The notes under the pieces are model-generated. The model had not been told where the DNA came from. It did not search any database and saw only the letters and a program-made list of their open reading frames with translations. From contig JALOOU010000011.1 in NCBI GenBank assembly GCA_025454255.1, forward strand, positions 1 to 54,979: a DNA stretch of 54,979 bases, read 5' to 3'. A program made the translations under genes and the position numbers. This document shows, piece by piece, positions 8,056 through 15,657 of this stretch; positions within the stretch are counted from its first letter, which is position 1, and each line of letters opens with the position of its first letter. The stretch is from Desulfobacterales bacterium (GTDB lineage: Bacteria > Desulfobacterota > Desulfobacteria > Desulfobacterales > SpSt-501).

Positions 8056-10200
8056 ATGACCGACGTTACGCTCACCCTCAAGAAGAGCCTCCGCTACGAG
8101 CGGCCCGCGATCGACAAGGGCTACGCCAACCAGACCCTGCACCTCGACCTCGCCGGTCTGGAGCTGGCCGTTGCGCCCGTGACGGCGCAGATGAAGGATC
8201 TTTTCATCGGCGGCAAGGGGTTCGACTTGTGGCTGCTGTGGAACGCCGTGGCGCCGACGACGCGCTGGGACGACCCCGAGAACGCCCTGTGCATCGCCTG
8301 CGGGCCGCTGGGCGGCACGCCGGCCTACCCCGGTTCGGGCAAGAGCATCGCCGCGACCCTTTCGCCGCTCACCGGAGCCCCGATCGACTCCAACGTCGGG
8401 GGCTATTTCGGCCCCTACCTCAAGTTTGCGGGCTTCGATGCGCTCGCAATCCAGGGGGCCTCCTCCGAGCCCCTGGTCGTCGTCGTCGACGGGATCGACC
8501 AGAAGGTAGAGGTGTTCGCGGCCGCGGGCCTGCCCGCGGATGCCTACGCGCTCTCCGATGTGCTGACCGCCCGCTTCGCACAGGGCAAACCGCGCGACGT
8601 CTCGGTCGTTTCGGCCGGCCCCGGCGCCCGTCACACCTTCTTCGGCTGCCTCAACTTCAGCTGGTACGACCCCAAGCGCAGGCGCGCACGCTACAAGCAG
8701 GCGGGCCGCGGCGGAGTGGGGACCGTCTTTGCCCACAAGGGGCTCGCGGCGCTCGTCGCCCGCTGGGACGCCGGCATCTCCATCGACACCAACCGGCCGG
8801 CCGACCGGGAGCGGCTGAGGAAGGTCGCCAAGCAGCACGCGAAGGAGATCGTCGAACTCGACCCCAAGCAGAACGAGATGGCGGTGATCGGCACGACCCA
8901 CCTCGTCACCATCATGGACGACCATGACCTGCTGCCGACCCACAACTTTCGCTTCGGCAGCCACCGCGAGGCGCCCAACCTGGGGCAGGCCGTCTTCCGG
9001 CGCCTTTTCGACCCCGGTTACGACGGCTGCTGGATGGGGTGCACCGTCGCCTGCTCCCACGGCGTGCGCGACTTCGTTCCGGTGAGCGGGCCCTACGCGG
9101 GGCGCAAGGTCTTCGTCGACGGGCCGGAGTACGAAACCATCGCCGGCTGCGGCTCGAATCTGGGCATTTTCGATCCGCACACGGTCATCGAGCTGAACTT
9201 CTACTGCGACGCCTACGGGTTGGACACCATTTCGGTCGGGACCGCACTGGCCTTCGCCATGGAGTGCTTCGAGCTCGGCCTGATCACCTTGGAGTATACC
9301 GGCGGGTTGGCGCTTTACTTCGGAAATCGAGCCGCCGCCCTCGAGATCGTCCACCAGATGGGCCGCGGCGAGGGGTTCGGGAAGATCGTCGGGCAGGGGG
9401 TCCGGCGCATGAAGGCCCTGTTTGCCGCGGAGCAAGGGGCCGACCCGAAGCTCATGGGCGACATCGGCATGGAAGCCAAGGGGCTGGAGTTCTCCGAATA
9501 CATGACCAAGGAGTCGCTCGCCCAGCAGGGCGGCTACGGCCTGGCGTTGAAGGGCCCCCAGCACGACGAGGCCTGGCTGATTTTCCTCGACATGGTGCAC
9601 AACTTCATGCCGACCTTCGAGCAGAAGGCCGAAGCCCTGCATTGGTTTCCGATGTTCCGCACCTGGTTTTCGCTCTGCGGGCTTTGCAAGCTGCCCTGGA
9701 ACGACATCATCCCCGAGGACAACAAGCAGACCCCGGAGCCCGCCAAGGTGATGAAGCACGTCGCCTGGTACGCGGAGTATTTCAGCTCCGTCACGGGCCG
9801 GGAGTCGGCGCCGGAGGAGCTCATCCGCATGAGCGAGGCCGTCTACAATTTCCAGCGCGTGTTCAATCTGCGGATGGGCTTCGGCCGGCGGGAGCACGAC
9901 AGCCTTCCCTACCGGGCCATCGGGCCGGTGACCGAGCTTGAGTACGAGTCCCGCGCCGGGCGCTACGACCAGCAGCTGGCGGCGCTCTGCAAGCTCGACG
10001 TCGCCGGCAAGAGCACGGCGGAGAAGCTCGCGCTGCTGCGCCGGTTTCGCGAACAGCAGTACGAAACGCTCAAGGACGCGGTCTACCAGCGCCGCGGCTG
10101 GACCCCCGATGGCGTCCCGACGCTCGCCACCGTCAAACGCCTCGGCATCGATTTTCCGGAGGTGGTGGCCCTGCTCGCGGCCCACGGGGTGCGGGCGTGA
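8056..10200 (+). CDS. Tungsten-type aldehyde:ferredoxin oxidoreductase family protein
   Basis: A 714-residue member of the AOR family, which oxidises aldehydes to carboxylates (or runs in reverse) using a bis-pterin tungsten or molybdenum centre and one 4Fe-4S cluster, with ferredoxin as partner. The N-terminal domain has LFIGGKGFDLWLLW and the pterin-binding regions AGFDALAIQGAS and CLNFSWYDPKRRRARYKQAG with GRGGVGTVFAHKGLAA. Cluster cysteines are Cys325, 329 and 333 (CWMGCTVAC) plus Cys541/544 (SLCGLCKLPW). The first pair is spaced CxxxC rather than the usual CxxC. The gene is followed by a coupled MoaD-like carrier, a common AOR arrangement. Operon membership with the dehydrogenase upstream is probable but there is a 142-nt gap. 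The physiological aldehyde is unknown. Confidence 0.92.
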   Translation: MTDVTLTLKKSLRYERPAIDKGYANQTLHLDLAGLELAVAPVTAQMKDLFIGGKGFDLWLLWNAVAPTTRWDDPENALCIACGPLGGTPAYPGSGKSIAATLSPLTGAPIDSNVGGYFGPYLKFAGFDALAIQGASSEPLVVVVDGIDQKVEVFAAAGLPADAYALSDVLTARFAQGKPRDVSVVSAGPGARHTFFGCLNFSWYDPKRRRARYKQAGRGGVGTVFAHKGLAALVARWDAGISIDTNRPADRERLRKVAKQHAKEIVELDPKQNEMAVIGTTHLVTIMDDHDLLPTHNFRFGSHREAPNLGQAVFRRLFDPGYDGCWMGCTVACSHGVRDFVPVSGPYAGRKVFVDGPEYETIAGCGSNLGIFDPHTVIELNFYCDAYGLDTISVGTALAFAMECFELGLITLEYTGGLALYFGNRAAALEIVHQMGRGEGFGKIVGQGVRRMKALFAAEQGADPKLMGDIGMEAKGLEFSEYMTKESLAQQGGYGLALKGPQHDEAWLIFLDMVHNFMPTFEQKAEALHWFPMFRTWFSLCGLCKLPWNDIIPEDNKQTPEPAKVMKHVAWYAEYFSSVTGRESAPEELIRMSEAVYNFQRVFNLRMGFGRREHDSLPYRAIGPVTELEYESRAGRYDQQLAALCKLDVAGKSTAEKLALLRRFREQQYETLKDAVYQRRGWTPDGVPTLATVKRLGIDFPEVVALLAAHGVRA

Positions 10201-10394
10201 TCCGGGTGGGCGGAAAAGAACGTCCCTGGCGCCCGGGCATGAGCGTCGCGGATCTGCTGGAGGAATACGGCGATTCCCACGGCACCCCCGTGGTTCGCAT
10301 CAACGACCAGTATGTCAGCCGCCCGAACTTCGCCGACACGATCATCCCGGACGAGGCCGAGCTCTTCCTGATCCCGATGATTGCCGGCGGCTGA
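10197..10394 (+). CDS. MoaD/ThiS-like sulfur carrier protein
   Basis: A 65-residue ubiquitin-like small protein ending in Gly-Gly (MIAGG), the residue pair adenylated and thiocarboxylated in MoaD/ThiS proteins. It starts with GTG at 10197 and overlaps the aldehyde oxidoreductase stop by 4 nt (GTGA), so translation is coupled. MoaD homologues beside AOR genes are thought to serve tungstopterin assembly for that enzyme. A ThiS role is less likely here because no thiamine genes are nearby. Confidence 0.82.
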   Translation: MIRVGGKERPWRPGMSVADLLEEYGDSHGTPVVRINDQYVSRPNFADTIIPDEAELFLIPMIAGG

Positions 10395-10413
10395 CCCACT
10401 CCAACCGCGCACG

Positions 10414-10434
10414 GGGCAAAGGGCATCGGGCAAT
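10414..10434. repeat. Degenerate 7-bp tandem repeat (three units, consensus GGGCAAA)
   Basis: The units are GGGCAAA, GGGCATC and GGGCAAT, directly abutting. A partial inverted copy (ACCCTATGCCC) follows about 20 nt later. The repeat lies just after the MoaD-like gene in the 383-nt gap 10395-10777, which also holds the promoter and hairpin at 10613-10683. No gene is visible in the gap. Confidence 0.4.
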
Positions 10435-10612
10435 GAGCGTAAGAACCCATTGTTTGACCCTATGCCCCCGCCGTCGTCCGCAGTCTGTGCGCTGCGTTTC
10501 GCTTCCGGCCCAAGGTTCCCGCCTTGTCCCTCCATGTGCCACATCGGCTGATTTTCACCGCTCAGGCGTCCGTGACGGCTTGATTTCTTGAGATTTTTGC
10601 GCATGCGGACGT

Positions 10613-10641
10613 TTGCCAACCCTGCGCGAGTGTGGTAATCT
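10613..10641 (+). promoter_or_regulatory. Promoter of the yggT-divIVA-pilT operon
   Basis: TTGCCA (10613-10618), 17-nt spacer, TAATCT (10636-10641) with an extended -10 TG (TGGTAATCT). The predicted start is near 10647-10648, which coincides with the first base of the hairpin at 10647-10683. The leader to the yggT ATG is about 130 nt. Confidence 0.5.
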
Positions 10642-10646
10642 ACTAG

Positions 10647-10683
10647 TCTATCCGGATGGTTCTCCGACCATCGACCGGATAGA
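10647..10683 (+). promoter_or_regulatory. Strong 5'-end stem-loop of the yggT operon leader
   Basis: The outer stem TCTATCCGG (10647-10655) pairs with CCGGATAGA (10675-10683), 9 bp. The inner stem ATGGT (10656-10660) pairs with ACCAT (10667-10671) around a 6-nt loop, leaving a 3-nt bulge. There is no U-tract, so it is not a standard terminator. At the extreme 5' end of a transcript it could protect against RNase E, or it could be an operator dyad in DNA. Confidence 0.55.
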
Positions 10684-10777
10684 TTCTTCAATCCAAGCTC
10701 AAGTTCCGCCGCCGCCCAACCGATACTCCTGGTAGCCGGCAGGCGCTGCCCCGGAGCTTGCGGGAGGTGGGCCGACC

Positions 10778-11077
10778 ATGTTCGTCATGGGAAATCTGCT
10801 GGTGGCGCTGGCCAAGGTGCTGGGCCTCGTGCTCAACATCTTCATGTGGATCATCATCGCCCGCGCGGTGCTTTCATGGGTGAGCCCGGACCCCTACAAC
10901 CCGATCGTGCGCTTCATCCACGGGGTGACGGAGCCGGTGCTCTCGCAGTTCCGCAGGCGCCTGCCGTTGGTCTTCGGTGGCATCGATCTGGCCCCTCTGG
11001 TCGTCTTGCTGCTGATCATCTTTCTGGAGACCTTCGTGGTCGGCAGCCTGCTCCAAATGGCTGCCGGGTTGCACTGA
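10778..11077 (+). CDS. YggT family inner-membrane protein
   Basis: A 99-residue protein of the YggT family, with two hydrophobic regions (residues 5-31 and 68-95) and the family-typical segment RAVLSWVSPDPYNPIVRFI. YggT proteins are implicated in membrane/division-site organisation and osmotic resistance; the molecular role is unclear. A GGAGGT site sits 9 nt before the ATG. In many bacteria yggT neighbours divIVA/sepF-type genes, and here a DivIVA-domain gene follows 21 nt later. Confidence 0.88.
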   Translation: MFVMGNLLVALAKVLGLVLNIFMWIIIARAVLSWVSPDPYNPIVRFIHGVTEPVLSQFRRRLPLVFGGIDLAPLVVLLLIIFLETFVVGSLLQMAAGLH

Positions 11078-11098
11078 ACCGGTTCGCAAGGAGACATC

Positions 11099-11602
11099 AT
11101 GGCGCTGACCCCGCTTGACATCCAGCAGCATCGTTTCCGCCGGCGCCTGCAAGGCTACGACCCCCGAGAGGTGGAGGACTTCTTGGAGCAGGCCGCCGCC
11201 GCGCTCGAAAACCAGCAGCGGGAGAACTTCCACCTGGCCGAGGAGATCCACGCGCTTCAGGCGGACATCGCGCAGTACCAGCGGCGCGAGGGGACCTTCA
11301 AGAGCGTTCTGCTGCACTCCCAGAAGGTCCTCGACCAGATGAAGGCCAACGCCGAAAAGCAGGCCGGACTGATCGTGGCCGATGCGGAGGGCAAGGCGGC
11401 CAAGCTGCTGCTGCAGGCCCAACACCGTCTGGTCCAGCTCCAGGAGCACATCGGGCAGTTGAAGCGCCAACGAGTTCAGATCGAGGTGGAGATCGGCGCG
11501 ATTATCGAGTCGCACCGCCGCCTCTTGAACCTGGGCCAGGAGCAGATCAGCGCCAACGACGGCGAGGATGACAAGATCAAGGTCCTGAAACAGGGACTGT
11601 AG
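11099..11602 (+). CDS. DivIVA domain-containing protein
   Basis: A 167-residue protein. The N-terminal DivIVA signature region (LTPLDIQQHRFRRRLQGYDP REVEDFLEQ, residues 3-30) is followed by a long coiled coil rich in Glu, Gln and Lys (about 30-150). DivIVA proteins recognise negatively curved membrane at poles and septa and recruit partners. A clear AAGGAG is 5 nt upstream of the ATG. It sits between yggT and two pilT genes, so it may mark the pole for type IV pili or twitching machinery; that is inference from context. Confidence 0.87.
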   Translation: MALTPLDIQQHRFRRRLQGYDPREVEDFLEQAAAALENQQRENFHLAEEIHALQADIAQYQRREGTFKSVLLHSQKVLDQMKANAEKQAGLIVADAEGKAAKLLLQAQHRLVQLQEHIGQLKRQRVQIEVEIGAIIESHRRLLNLGQEQISANDGEDDKIKVLKQGL

Positions 11603-11643
11603 ACCGAGCCGCCCCGGCGGGGGCGCGGAATTCAGAGGGTTTC

Positions 11644-12726
11644 ATGGCGAAGATCGATGCCTTTTTCAAGCTCATGCACGAGCAGGGCGCCTCCGACCTG
11701 CACTTGGTCGCCGGTCAACCCCCGGCGCTGCGCATCCGCGGCGAAGTCGAGCGCATCAAGTTCAAGGTGCTGACCAGCGACGACCTTCGCTCGATGCTCT
11801 ATGAAATCACCCCGGAAAATAAAATCAAGGTCTTCGAGGAGACCGGCGATGTGGATTTCGGCTACGAAATCCCGGGGCTGGCCCGCTATCGCGCCAACTT
11901 CTTCATGCAGAAAAACGGGGTGGGCGCCGTTTTTCGGGAGATCCCCAACACCATCATGACGGCCGAGCAGCTGGGGCTGCCCCCGGTGGTGTCCAAGCTT
12001 GCGATGCTGCCGCGCGGGCTGGTCCTGGTGACCGGGCCTACCGGCAGCGGCAAGTCCACGACGCTCGCCTCGGTCATCGACGTGGCCAACCGCAACCGCA
12101 AAGACCACATCATCGCGGTCGAGGACCCGATCGAGTTCGTGCACCAGAGCCAGGGCTGCATCATCAACCAGCGCGAGGTCGGCATCCACACCAAGTCCTT
12201 CTCCTCGGCGCTGCGCGGGGCGCTGCGCGAGGATCCGGACATCATCCTGGTCGGCGAAATGCGCGACCTCGAGACGATCTCGCTGGCGGTCGAAGCCGCG
12301 ACCACCGGGCACCTGGTGTTTTCGACGCTGCACACCTCGGGGGCCGCAAAAACCGTCGACCGGGTCATCGAAGTGTTCCCTTCCCAGGAGCAGGCCTTGA
12401 TCCGCTCGACCCTGGCCGAAGGGTTGCGGGCGGTCATTTCGCAGGTGCTTTTCAAGCGCATCGACAAGATCGGCCGGATCGTGGCCCTTGAGATCATGAT
12501 CGCCACCCCTGCCGTGCGCAACCTGATCCGGGAGGCCAAGGTCCACCAGATCCCGTCGATGATCCAGACCGGCAAGAAGTACGGAATGACGCTGCTGGAC
12601 GACTCCATCATGGAGCTCTTCAAGCGCGGCATCATCAGCGCCGATGACGCCTACGCCAAGTCCAACGACAAGGCGCGCTTCCGTCCGCTGCTGAAGGGCG
12701 CACCGATGGATTTCACGGAGGCATGA
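11644..12726 (+). CDS. pilT: Type IV pilus retraction ATPase PilT
   Basis: A 360-residue hexameric secretion ATPase that powers pilus retraction and twitching motility. The N-terminal PAS-like domain begins DAFFKLMHEQGASDLHL. Walker A is GPTGSGKST (about 134-142), the Asp-box region is IIAVEDPIEF, Walker B/His boxes include DPDIILVGEMRDLETI and GHLVFSTLHTSGAAKTVDR, and the C-terminus has the PilT-like KYGMTLLDDSIMELFKRGII. Length and motifs match canonical PilT. The stop codon forms the first bases of an 11-bp hairpin (12724-12757). Confidence 0.95.
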   Translation: MAKIDAFFKLMHEQGASDLHLVAGQPPALRIRGEVERIKFKVLTSDDLRSMLYEITPENKIKVFEETGDVDFGYEIPGLARYRANFFMQKNGVGAVFREIPNTIMTAEQLGLPPVVSKLAMLPRGLVLVTGPTGSGKSTTLASVIDVANRNRKDHIIAVEDPIEFVHQSQGCIINQREVGIHTKSFSSALRGALREDPDIILVGEMRDLETISLAVEAATTGHLVFSTLHTSGAAKTVDRVIEVFPSQEQALIRSTLAEGLRAVISQVLFKRIDKIGRIVALEIMIATPAVRNLIREAKVHQIPSMIQTGKKYGMTLLDDSIMELFKRGIISADDAYAKSNDKARFRPLLKGAPMDFTEA

Positions 12727-12757
12727 TGCCGCGGTGTGCGCGCATCCCGCGGCATCA
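12724..12757 (+). other. Intercistronic stem-loop starting at the pilT stop codon
   Basis: TGATGCCGCGG (12724-12734) pairs perfectly with CCGCGGCATCA (12747-12757) around a 12-nt loop; the first three bases are the pilT stop. There is no following U-tract, so it is more likely a processing or stability element, or a partial terminator, between the two pilT genes. Confidence 0.55.
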
Positions 12758-12853
12758 CACGTGAAAGGCCGAAACCCCGGCCGGCCGCCATAGCGTTCAA
12801 CACGGGCTGTGACCGCCAGGCCCGGACGACGGCCTTGCACGAAGAGGGCTCAG

Positions 12854-14020
12854 GTGAAAAAGCAGGAAATCGACCACATTCTGGTCAAAATGCTAGATGC
12901 GCACCGCGAGGTGTCGGACCTCAACTTTACCGTCGGCAAGCCCATGCAGGTGGAAAGCTCGGGGGAGCTGGTCTCCGTGGAGGTCCGCGGTCACATCAAG
13001 CCGCTGACCCCCTTCCAGACGGAGGTGATCGCCCTCAACCTCGTCAACCAGGACCACCGGCTGACCGAGGCCCTCTTGACGACCGGCTCCTGCGACCTCT
13101 CCTATTCCCTGCCGGGAAAAGCCCGTTTCCGGGTCAACATCTTCTCCCAAGGGTCCAACTACTCCATCGTCTGCCGCAAGTTGGAGTCGAAGATCCCAAC
13201 GATCGACGAGCGGGGGCTGCCCAAGACCCTGCACCAGATCGCCAAGGAAAAAAACGGGATCGTTTTCGTGACGGGCGCCACGGGCTCCGGCAAGACCACC
13301 AGCCTGGCCGCCGTCCTCGACGAGATCAACGAAACCCGCTCGGTCCACGTCGTCACCCTCGAAGACCCGGTCGAATACCTGCACCCGCACAAGAAAGCCA
13401 CGTTCAACCAGCGGGAGCTCGGACAGGATTTCGACTCGTACGCCAGCGGGCTGCGGGCCGCTCTGCGCCAGGCGCCCAAGGTGATTCTGGTGGGGGAAAT
13501 GCGGGACCGGGAGACGGTCGAGATCGGTTTGACCGCGGCCGAAACCGGCCACCTCGTGCTGACCACCCTGCACACGATCGATGCCGGCTCGACCGTCAAC
13601 CGCATCCTGGGCATGTTCAACCGCGAGGACGAGCAGCAGATCCGCATCCGGCTGGCGGACTGCCTGCGCTGGATTGTCTGCCAGCGGCTGCTGCCCAAGG
13701 TGGGCGGGAGCCGCGTGGCCACCTTCGAAATCCTCGGCACCAGCCTGCGGGTCAAGGACGTTATCCTCAACGGCGAGTCCGAGGGGCGGACCTACCACGA
13801 CATCATGGAGGCCGGCAACGCCTTCGGGATGGTCACCTTCGACCAGAACCTGGTCAGCCTCTACGAGCAGGGGCTGATTACCCAGGAGACCGCCATGGCC
13901 TATGCGTCCCACCGCGGCAACGTCGGCCGGGGCATCGACATGATCAAAAGCGCCCGCGGCGAGGCGACCACCGACATCGGCAAGCTGGAGATCGACCGCG
14001 CCTACAACAAGATGATCTGA
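12854..14020 (+). CDS. Second PilT/PilU-like twitching ATPase
   Basis: A 388-residue PilT paralogue, clearly diverged from the first. Walker A is GATGSGKTT, followed by VVTLEDPVEYLHPHKKATFNQ, VILVGEMRDRETVEIGLTAA and TGHLVLTTLHTIDAGSTVNR. Start GTG 12854 (VKKQEIDHIL) is preferred over an ATG at 12809, because an AGAGGG site precedes it and the N-terminal extension is not PilT-like. Tandem PilT-type ATPases resemble the pilT-pilU arrangement, in which the second is an accessory retraction motor. It is in an operon with pilT and the zinc-finger/receiver gene. Confidence 0.9.
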   Translation: MKKQEIDHILVKMLDAHREVSDLNFTVGKPMQVESSGELVSVEVRGHIKPLTPFQTEVIALNLVNQDHRLTEALLTTGSCDLSYSLPGKARFRVNIFSQGSNYSIVCRKLESKIPTIDERGLPKTLHQIAKEKNGIVFVTGATGSGKTTSLAAVLDEINETRSVHVVTLEDPVEYLHPHKKATFNQRELGQDFDSYASGLRAALRQAPKVILVGEMRDRETVEIGLTAAETGHLVLTTLHTIDAGSTVNRILGMFNREDEQQIRIRLADCLRWIVCQRLLPKVGGSRVATFEILGTSLRVKDVILNGESEGRTYHDIMEAGNAFGMVTFDQNLVSLYEQGLITQETAMAYASHRGNVGRGIDMIKSARGEATTDIGKLEIDRAYNKMI

Positions 14021-14033
14021 AGGGAATCCTCCG

Positions 14034-14678
14034 ATGGACGTCACCTGCGCCACCTGCGAGGGCAAGTTCAAGATCGCCGACGACAAGATCCCCTCCGGGC
14101 GATCCGCGTGGTTCGCCTGCCCCAACTGCCGGAGCCGGATCGCGGTGAAGGCCGAACCGGCGCCGGCCCGCGAGCGGGTGCCGCTCAACGAAGTCGACAC
14201 CGCCGCCTATAATCCCGCCGACCGCCCCTTTGATTTCATCGAAGAGGAGGGCAAAACCGCGTTGGTCTGCGAGCACCAGCCGCAGCTTCAAAAATCCATC
14301 ATCGACACCCTCGATCAAATGGAGTACCAGATCACCGTGGCGGAGAACGCGCGGGATGCGCTCAAGCGCATGCGCTATCATGTCTACGACATCGTCATCG
14401 TGGACGAGGAGTTCGACACCGTCACGCCCGAGGCCAACGGCGTTTTGATCTACCTCGAACGCATGACGATGAACACCCGCCGCAGCATGTTTGTGACCCT
14501 CGTCTCCAGCCGCCACCGGACCATGGACAACATGTCGGCGTTGATCAAGAGCGTCAACCTGATCGTCAACACCAAGAACATCAGTGACCTCGGGAAGATC
14601 CTGGGCCGCGGGCTGACCGAGCATCTCGCCTTCTACCGGGTCTACCGCGAGAAGTTGAAGGAGACCGGCCGCGCCTGA
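14034..14678 (+). CDS. MJ0042-type zinc-finger protein with a response-regulator-like domain
   Basis: A 214-residue protein. The N-terminal zinc ribbon is CATCEGKFKIADDKIP followed by FACPNC (MJ0042 family finger, residues 5-36). A linker leads to a receiver-like domain (about residues 75-200) with TALVCEHQPQLQKSIIDTL and IVIVDEEFD, resembling the acidic pocket and phosphoacceptor strand of CheY-like receivers. The expected acidic pair at the first strand is not evident (CEHQ), so it may be a non-phosphorylated pseudo-receiver. It lies 13 nt after the second pilT gene. A role in controlling the pilus motors is inferred from position only. Confidence 0.75.
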   Translation: MDVTCATCEGKFKIADDKIPSGRSAWFACPNCRSRIAVKAEPAPARERVPLNEVDTAAYNPADRPFDFIEEEGKTALVCEHQPQLQKSIIDTLDQMEYQITVAENARDALKRMRYHVYDIVIVDEEFDTVTPEANGVLIYLERMTMNTRRSMFVTLVSSRHRTMDNMSALIKSVNLIVNTKNISDLGKILGRGLTEHLAFYRVYREKLKETGRA

Positions 14679-14697
14679 AGCGGCCCGGGGGAGCCGC

Positions 14698-15639
14698 ATG
14701 TCAGGTAGCATCGATGCCTTCGACGATGGGCTTGCGCTGATCCATCTGACGCCGCCGCTGGAGGGTTTCGAGCAGTTCATCGGGGCGTGGTTTGTGCCCG
14801 GCCCCCCCGCGTTCCTGGTCGATGTCGGCCCCGCGTCCACGGCCGGGCAGCTGCTCAAGGCCCTGGATGCACTCGGTGTGACCCGGCTCGACTACATCCT
14901 GCTGTCCCACCTGCATCTCGACCATGCCGGAGCCGTCGGCCGCATTTCGGAGCGGTTTCCCCGGGCGCGGGTCGTCTGCCACGAAACCGGGATTGCGCAC
15001 CTGGTGGACCCCGCCCGCCTGTTTGCCGGGGCCCGGTCGGTTCTCGGCCGAGTCGCGGACGGCTACGGGCCGATCGATCCCGTTGCACCGGAGCGCTTGA
15101 TCGCGGCCCAGGGATTCGAGGCGCAGGGCATCCGCGCGCTGATCACCCCCGGGCATGCCCCGCACCACGTCAGTTTTGCAACGCCGGCCGGTTTGTTTGC
15201 GGGGGAGGCGTGCGGGGTGTGGTACCGGTTTGCCGAGGGCGTGGACTACATGCGGCCGGCGACACCGCCGCGATTTTTTCTGGACACCGCCCTGAGGAGC
15301 ATCGACGCCCTCATCGCCTGCGCTCCCGTGCGCATGGCCATGGGGCACCTGGGCCTGGTCGCAGACGGGTTGGGCCTGCTGCAGCGCCACCGCGACCAGC
15401 TGCTGTTTTGGGAAAAATTTTTGGCGCGCTGCGTTCAGGCGTCTGCCGGCGCGGACATCCTCGAGCGCGCCAGGGCCGGCCTGCTGCGCGAGGACCCGCG
15501 GATGGCCGCCTTCGGACGGTTCCCGCCGCCGGCGCAGGCGCGCGAAAACTATTTTCTGGGAAACAGCATCAGCGGGTTTCTGGGGTGGATCTCCTCCGGC
15601 CGCGGGGCGCCCCCGGACGAAACGCCCGCTGCGAGCTGA
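14698..15639 (+). CDS. Metallo-beta-lactamase-fold hydrolase
   Basis: A 313-residue MBL-superfamily enzyme. The metal-binding signature is LLSHLHLDHAGAVGRI (HxHxDH), with further ligands expected in PGHAPHHVSF and LFAGEACG and in MGHLGL. It resembles glyoxalase-II-like or general MBL hydrolases. It is the last gene of the yggT-pilT cluster, 19 nt after the receiver-like gene, and is convergent with folP with 18 nt between stops. The substrate is unknown. Confidence 0.85.
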   Translation: MSGSIDAFDDGLALIHLTPPLEGFEQFIGAWFVPGPPAFLVDVGPASTAGQLLKALDALGVTRLDYILLSHLHLDHAGAVGRISERFPRARVVCHETGIAHLVDPARLFAGARSVLGRVADGYGPIDPVAPERLIAAQGFEAQGIRALITPGHAPHHVSFATPAGLFAGEACGVWYRFAEGVDYMRPATPPRFFLDTALRSIDALIACAPVRMAMGHLGLVADGLGLLQRHRDQLLFWEKFLARCVQASAGADILERARAGLLREDPRMAAFGRFPPPAQARENYFLGNSISGFLGWISSGRGAPPDETPAAS

Positions 15640-15657
15640 TGCCGGCCGGGGCGGGGC

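Noticed and set aside
7906-10185. 759-codon open frame on the minus strand
   Set aside because: It lies opposite the clear aldehyde oxidoreductase gene; composition is the His/Gly/Arg-rich pattern of high-G+C antisense frames and no domain is recognisable.
10083-10691. 202-codon minus-strand frame after the MoaD-like gene
   Set aside because: Overlaps the end of the AOR and the MoaD-like gene and then intergenic DNA with regulatory features; low-complexity translation.
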